Assembly (NCBI RefSeq): GCF_003751445.1
Contig: NZ_RJUU01000001.1
Coordinates: 625,001 to 689,000 of the forward strand
Reading direction: 5' to 3'
DNA from: Streptomyces sp. 840.1
Lineage (GTDB): Bacteria > Actinomycetota > Actinomycetes > Streptomycetales > Streptomycetaceae
DNA: 64,000 bases
Shown: positions 60,699-64,000 of the stretch, piece by piece
Layout: each line of letters starts with the position of its first letter
Numbering within the stretch: position 1 is the stretch's first letter
Position numbers and translations under genes: made by a program
Notes under the pieces: model-generated
The model's input: only the letters and a program-made list of their open reading frames with translations
Told to the model about the DNA's origin: nothing
Databases searched by the model: none

Positions 60699-61549
60699 CC
60701 TAGTTGGCGGGACGCCGCCGCAACCGTCTGTTCGAGGAGGACGGCGATGGTCATCGGGCCGACACCTCCGGGGACCGGGGTGATCAGGCTCGCGTGCTCG
60801 GCGGCTGTCTCGAAATCGACGTCACCGACGTTGCCCTCGTTGTAGCCCGCGTCGATCACCACCGCGCCCGGCTTGATGTCGGCACCGGTGATGAAGCGCG
60901 GCCGGCCGACCGCGACGACCAGGGCGTCCGCCTGCCGCACGATCGCGGAGAGGTCGGCGGTGTGCGAGTGGCAGTACGTCACTGTGGCGTTGCGCCCCAG
61001 CAGGAGCATCCCGGCGGGCTTGCCCAGGATGGCGCTGCGTCCCACGACCACCGCGTGCTTGCCCGCGAGGTCGACCTCGTACGCGTCGAGCAGCCGCATG
61101 ATGCCGCCCGGGGTGCAGGAGACGAATCCGGGGAGGCCGAAACCCATCGCCGCGAAGGCGTGCATGGTGACGCCGTCGACGTCCTTCTCCGGGGCGATCG
61201 CCTCGAAGGCGGCCCGTTCGTCGATGTGCGGGCCCATCGGGTGCTGCAGCAGGATGCCGTGTACGCCCGGGTCCTTCGACAGGGTGGTCACCGCGGCGAC
61301 CACGTCCTCGGTGGTGGAGTCGGCCGGAAGTGCCACGTGCCGGGACTCGATGCCCGCCCGCGCACACCGGTTGCGCTTCATCTTGACGTACGTCACCGAG
61401 GACGGGTCCTCACCGACGAGGACGGTGGCCAGGCAGGGCGGGGTTCCGGTGCGCAGCCGGATCTCCGCGGCCGCGGCCGTGGTCTCCTCGACGCTTCGGC
61501 GGGCGAGGCCCGTGCCGTCCATCAGCTGAGCCGTCTGGGTCGCGTTCAC
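60689..61549 (-). CDS. folD: Methylenetetrahydrofolate dehydrogenase/cyclohydrolase FolD
   Basis: A 286-residue bifunctional enzyme interconverting 5,10-methylene- and 10-formyl-tetrahydrofolate. The catalytic Tyr-Lys pattern is in SVTYVKMKRNRCA; HGILLQHPMGP, KDVDGVTMHAF, VVVGRSAILGKPAGMLL (cofactor) and PVPGGVGPMTIAVLLEQT are all canonical. GTG at 61549 follows AGGAG by six bases, so the long N-terminal reading is rejected. The next gene upstream on the strand is nudC. Confidence 0.95.
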   Translation of the reverse strand: MNATQTAQLMDGTGLARRSVEETTAAAAEIRLRTGTPPCLATVLVGEDPSSVTYVKMKRNRCARAGIESRHVALPADSTTEDVVAAVTTLSKDPGVHGILLQHPMGPHIDERAAFEAIAPEKDVDGVTMHAFAAMGFGLPGFVSCTPGGIMRLLDAYEVDLAGKHAVVVGRSAILGKPAGMLLLGRNATVTYCHSHTADLSAIVRQADALVVAVGRPRFITGADIKPGAVVIDAGYNEGNVGDVDFETAAEHASLITPVPGGVGPMTIAVLLEQTVAAASRQLGLS

Positions 61550-61808
61550 TGGTACTCCTGGGCGCTCGGGCGATCGCGTCGGCCACCGGGGCCGCGAGGG
61601 ATCGCGGATCGTGGTCGGTCGCCCAGGCGCACGGCTTCGGCAGCCCCATGGACTGCCGGTGTTCTCTGCGGCCGCTCCCCGGTGGTGCTCCACCTCAGCG
61701 CCAGTCACGGCCCGCGTCCACTGTAGAGCCACGCGAACGGGCCCGGGGAGCGCGGGCCGCGCTCCCCGGCTCGCGTTCCCGCTCCGGTGCCGGCTGCTCG
61801 CTCCGGTG

Positions 61809-62753
61809 TCAGCCGGCGCTGCGCGGCCTCGGGAGGGGCTTGCCGTACCAGATCTCGATCAGCCGGGCGGCGATCGAGATGCCGAACGGGGGCAGGATCT
61901 CGCCGGACTCGAAGGCGGCGGTCAGCTCCTCGCGGGAGAACCAGCGCGCCTCCTCGATCTCCTCGCCGTCGACGTTGATGTCGAACGTCGTGGCCCGTGC
62001 CATGAAGCCGAGCATCAGGCTGGACGGGAAGGGCCAGGGCTGGCTGGCGACGTACTCCACCTCGCCCACCGTGATGCCGGCTTCCTCGAACACCTCGCGC
62101 GCCACGGACTGCTCGATCGATTCGCCCGGCTCGACGAATCCGGCCAGGGTCGAGAAGCGGCCCTCGGGCCAGTGGACCTGGCGGCCCAGCAGGGCGCGGT
62201 CCTGGTCGTCGGTGACGAGCATGATGACCGCGGGGTCGGTGCGGGGGTAGTGCTCCGCACCGCAGGCCTGGCAGCGGCGGATGTGTCCGGCCGCCGCGAT
62301 GACCGTGCGTTCGCCGCAGCGGGAGCAGAAGCGGTGCAGCCGCTGCCAGTTCTCCAGCGCCACCGCGTGCACCATCAGACCGGCGTCGCGGGCGCCGAGG
62401 AGCAGGCCCGCCTCGCGGAGCCCGGCGGGACGGGCCGACTGGTCCATGCGGCCGGGCAGCGAGTCCTTCTGGAGGGCGAAGTAGCTGACGCCGTCCTCGT
62501 CGGTGCCGAGGAAGTAGCGGTGGGTCTCGGTGACGGGCGCCTCGAAAGCGGGGGTCATCACGAGTTCGGTGCCGTCGGCGGTGTCGTCGATCAGCACCTG
62601 CCCGCCGGAGACGACGAAGACCCGGGTCGTCGGGTGACTCCATGCGGCGGCCAGCCAGGCCTCGTCGAGGCGGTGGTGCGCGGCGCGGTCGATGCCGCTG
62701 GGCGCGGTCAGGCCGATGGGCCGGTCGGTGGTGGCGTTGTCGAAGGTGCTCAC
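61809..62753 (-). CDS. nudC: NAD(+) diphosphatase NudC
   Basis: A 314-residue NADH pyrophosphatase/RNA deNADding enzyme. An N-terminal domain is followed by a zinc site (CSRCGERT and CQACGAEHYPRTDP), the Nudix box GFVEPGESIEQSVAREVFEE with EAGI, and the NudC-specific SQPWPFPSSLMLGF. GTG at 62753. It lies between folD and the M20 dipeptidase on the same strand, 44 bases after the dipeptidase stop. Confidence 0.95.
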   Translation of the reverse strand: MSTFDNATTDRPIGLTAPSGIDRAAHHRLDEAWLAAAWSHPTTRVFVVSGGQVLIDDTADGTELVMTPAFEAPVTETHRYFLGTDEDGVSYFALQKDSLPGRMDQSARPAGLREAGLLLGARDAGLMVHAVALENWQRLHRFCSRCGERTVIAAAGHIRRCQACGAEHYPRTDPAVIMLVTDDQDRALLGRQVHWPEGRFSTLAGFVEPGESIEQSVAREVFEEAGITVGEVEYVASQPWPFPSSLMLGFMARATTFDINVDGEEIEEARWFSREELTAAFESGEILPPFGISIAARLIEIWYGKPLPRPRSAG

Positions 62754-62797
62754 AGGTGCTTCCTACTCCCCCGGGATGGATCGGGTGTTCAGAGGAT

Positions 62798-64000
62798 TCA
62801 GCGGAGTGCGGCCGCCAGTTCGCTCCAGAGGTGGGCGGTGGTCTCCACGCCCTTGAGCAGCAGGTCGAGTTCGACCTTCTCGTTGGGGGCGTGCCAGCCG
62901 TCGGACGGTACGGAGATGCCGAGGAAGAGGACGGGGGCGCCGAGCACGTCCTGCAGGTCGGCGGCGGGTCCCGAGCCTCCTTCGCGGGTGAAGAGGATCT
63001 TCTTGCCGAAGGCCCGTCCCATGGCGCGGGCGACGGCCTGGAGGGCGGGGTGGTCCAGCGGGGTGAGGCAGGGGCGGGTGGCGGGGAGGAAGGTGATCCG
63101 GTGGCCGATCCCGGCCGGGATGCGGGCCTCGGCCCAGGCCCGTACGGCGTCCTGGACGCGGTCCGGGTCCTGCCCCGCGACCAGGCGGAAGCTGATCTTG
63201 GCCAGGGCGGAGGACGGGATGATCGTCTTGCTTCCGGCGCCCTGGTAGCCGCCGCCGATGCCGTTGACCTCGGCGGTGGGGCGGGCCCAGATGCGCTCCA
63301 GGGTGGAGTAGCCGGCTTCTCCGGAGGCGGCCTGCGACCTGGCGGTGCGCAGCCAGGTGGCCTCGTCGAAGGGCAGTGCGGCGAAGAGCTCGCGTTCGGT
63401 CGTGGTCAGTTCGGCCACGCCGTCGTAGAAGCCGGGGACCGCGACCCGGCCGTCCTGGTCGTGGAGCGCCGCGACGAGCCGGGCGATCTCGGTCGCCGGG
63501 TTGGGGACCGCGCCGCCGAACGAGCCGGAGTGGATGTCCTGCCCGGGGCCGCGCAGCTCGATCTCGCACTCGGCCAGGCCGCGCATGCCCGTGCAGACGG
63601 TCGGGGTGGTCTCGTCCCACATGCCGGTGTCGGAGACGATCACGGCGTCCGCGGTGAGCCGGTCCGACCGCTGCTCGACCAGGGCGCGGAAGTGCGGGGA
63701 GCCCGACTCCTCCTCGCCCTCGACGAGGAGCTTGAGGTGCACGGCGGGGCTGGTGCGGCCGGTGGTGGCGAGGTGGGCCCGGACGCCGAGGGTATGGAAG
63801 AACACCTGTCCCTTGTCGTCGGCCGCGCCGCGCCCGTACATCCTGCCGTCCCGGATGACCGGCTCGAACGGCTCGGTGTCCCAGCCGTCCTCGCGGGCGG
63901 CGGGCTGCACGTCGTGGTGTCCGTACACCAGGACGGTCGGGGCGTCCGGATCCTCGGACGGCCACTCGGCGAAGACGGCGGGCGCACCGTCCGTCTCCCA
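62798..64000 (-). CDS. M20-family dipeptidase (5' end beyond window)
   Basis: At least 401 residues of a zinc-dependent M20/M28-type dipeptidase (CNDP/ArgE branch). First metal site is LVYGHHDVQP; the following WDTEPFEP and GRGAADDKGQVFFH carry the metal Asp; the catalytic Glu pair is LVEGEEESGSPHF; DTGMWDETTPT and HSGSFGGAVPNPATEI follow. The frame is open to base 64000 with no start in it that I would trust. Acts on small peptides; substrate not determinable. Confidence 0.93.
   Translation of the reverse strand, partial: WETDGAPAVFAEWPSEDPDAPTVLVYGHHDVQPAAREDGWDTEPFEPVIRDGRMYGRGAADDKGQVFFHTLGVRAHLATTGRTSPAVHLKLLVEGEEESGSPHFRALVEQRSDRLTADAVIVSDTGMWDETTPTVCTGMRGLAECEIELRGPGQDIHSGSFGGAVPNPATEIARLVAALHDQDGRVAVPGFYDGVAELTTTERELFAALPFDEATWLRTARSQAASGEAGYSTLERIWARPTAEVNGIGGGYQGAGSKTIIPSSALAKISFRLVAGQDPDRVQDAVRAWAEARIPAGIGHRITFLPATRPCLTPLDHPALQAVARAMGRAFGKKILFTREGGSGPAADLQDVLGAPVLFLGISVPSDGWHAPNEKVELDLLLKGVETTAHLWSELAAALR

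Overview
The window is a stretch of high-GC actinobacterial chromosome, almost certainly from a Streptomyces. The evidence is the gene set: the DasR/DasABC N-acetylglucosamine system, SigR-RsrA, a WhiB7/WblC-type regulator, mycoredoxin, UvrD2, GTG starts and GC-rich third positions. Gene order looks, from memory, like the S. coelicolor segment running from nagB to just past wblC. It is core chromosome. I see no prophage, insertion sequence, CRISPR array or obvious genomic island.

Layout. 1-8.1 kb is the amino-sugar block: a partial SIS-domain gene, nagB, a GH3 beta-N-acetylhexosaminidase, the DasABC ABC importer and the regulator DasR, with DasR operator (dre) sequences before nagB and dasA. 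8.1-10.6 kb holds a DUF3311/MctP-type symporter pair, preceded by a further dre-like site, and a GNAT acetyltransferase. 10.6-15.7 kb is the class Ia ribonucleotide reductase locus: a cobalamin riboswitch, nrdA, nrdB and a GlxA/AraC-type regulator. 15.7-23.2 kb holds a secreted GH20 hexosaminidase, a secreted M15-type peptidase, peptide deformylase, a TPR-like protein and two tandem HD-GYP membrane proteins. 23.3-24.5 kb is rsrA-sigR with its own SigR promoter. 24.5-31.9 kb holds housekeeping genes (alpha/beta hydrolase, SRAP, M50-like peptidase, aroA, rsgA, an SMR exporter, TetR, hisN, a CBS protein). 31.9-37 kb has catalase divergent from a Fur-family regulator, then a nitrate/sulfonate/taurine-class ABC importer operon. 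37.1-39.7 kb is a Sel1/TPR-repeat gene flanked by two identical initiator tRNA genes. 39.7-49.2 kb holds a UPF0182 membrane protein, a PPA1309-like protein, a PDZ/Lon-type protease, moaE, an NAD-dependent epimerase, a zincin-like protein and a Nudix gene. 49.2-53.1 kb is a three-gene AIM24/TerD-AIM24 operon plus a YgjP-like peptidase. 53.3-56.6 kb holds a ThiF/cyclodehydratase-like region that reads in frame into an ABC1/AarF kinase, then two small unknown genes. 56.7-57.75 kb is wblC with a 0.6-kb leader containing an upstream ORF and an intrinsic terminator. 57.7-64 kb holds uvrD2, mycoredoxin with a SigR promoter, folD, nudC and a partial M20 dipeptidase.

How the parts work together. The Das block imports chitin-derived oligosaccharides, trims them and feeds them through NagB into glycolysis under DasR control; the GH20 enzyme may supply substrate outside the cell. 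SigR-RsrA, mycoredoxin, catalase with its Fur-family regulator, and probably wblC form a stress-response group. The nrd locus is gated by vitamin B12.

The least explained elements are the wblC leader ORF/attenuator, the fused ThiF-like/ABC1 reading frame, the AIM24/TerD operon, and the dre-like site before the symporter.
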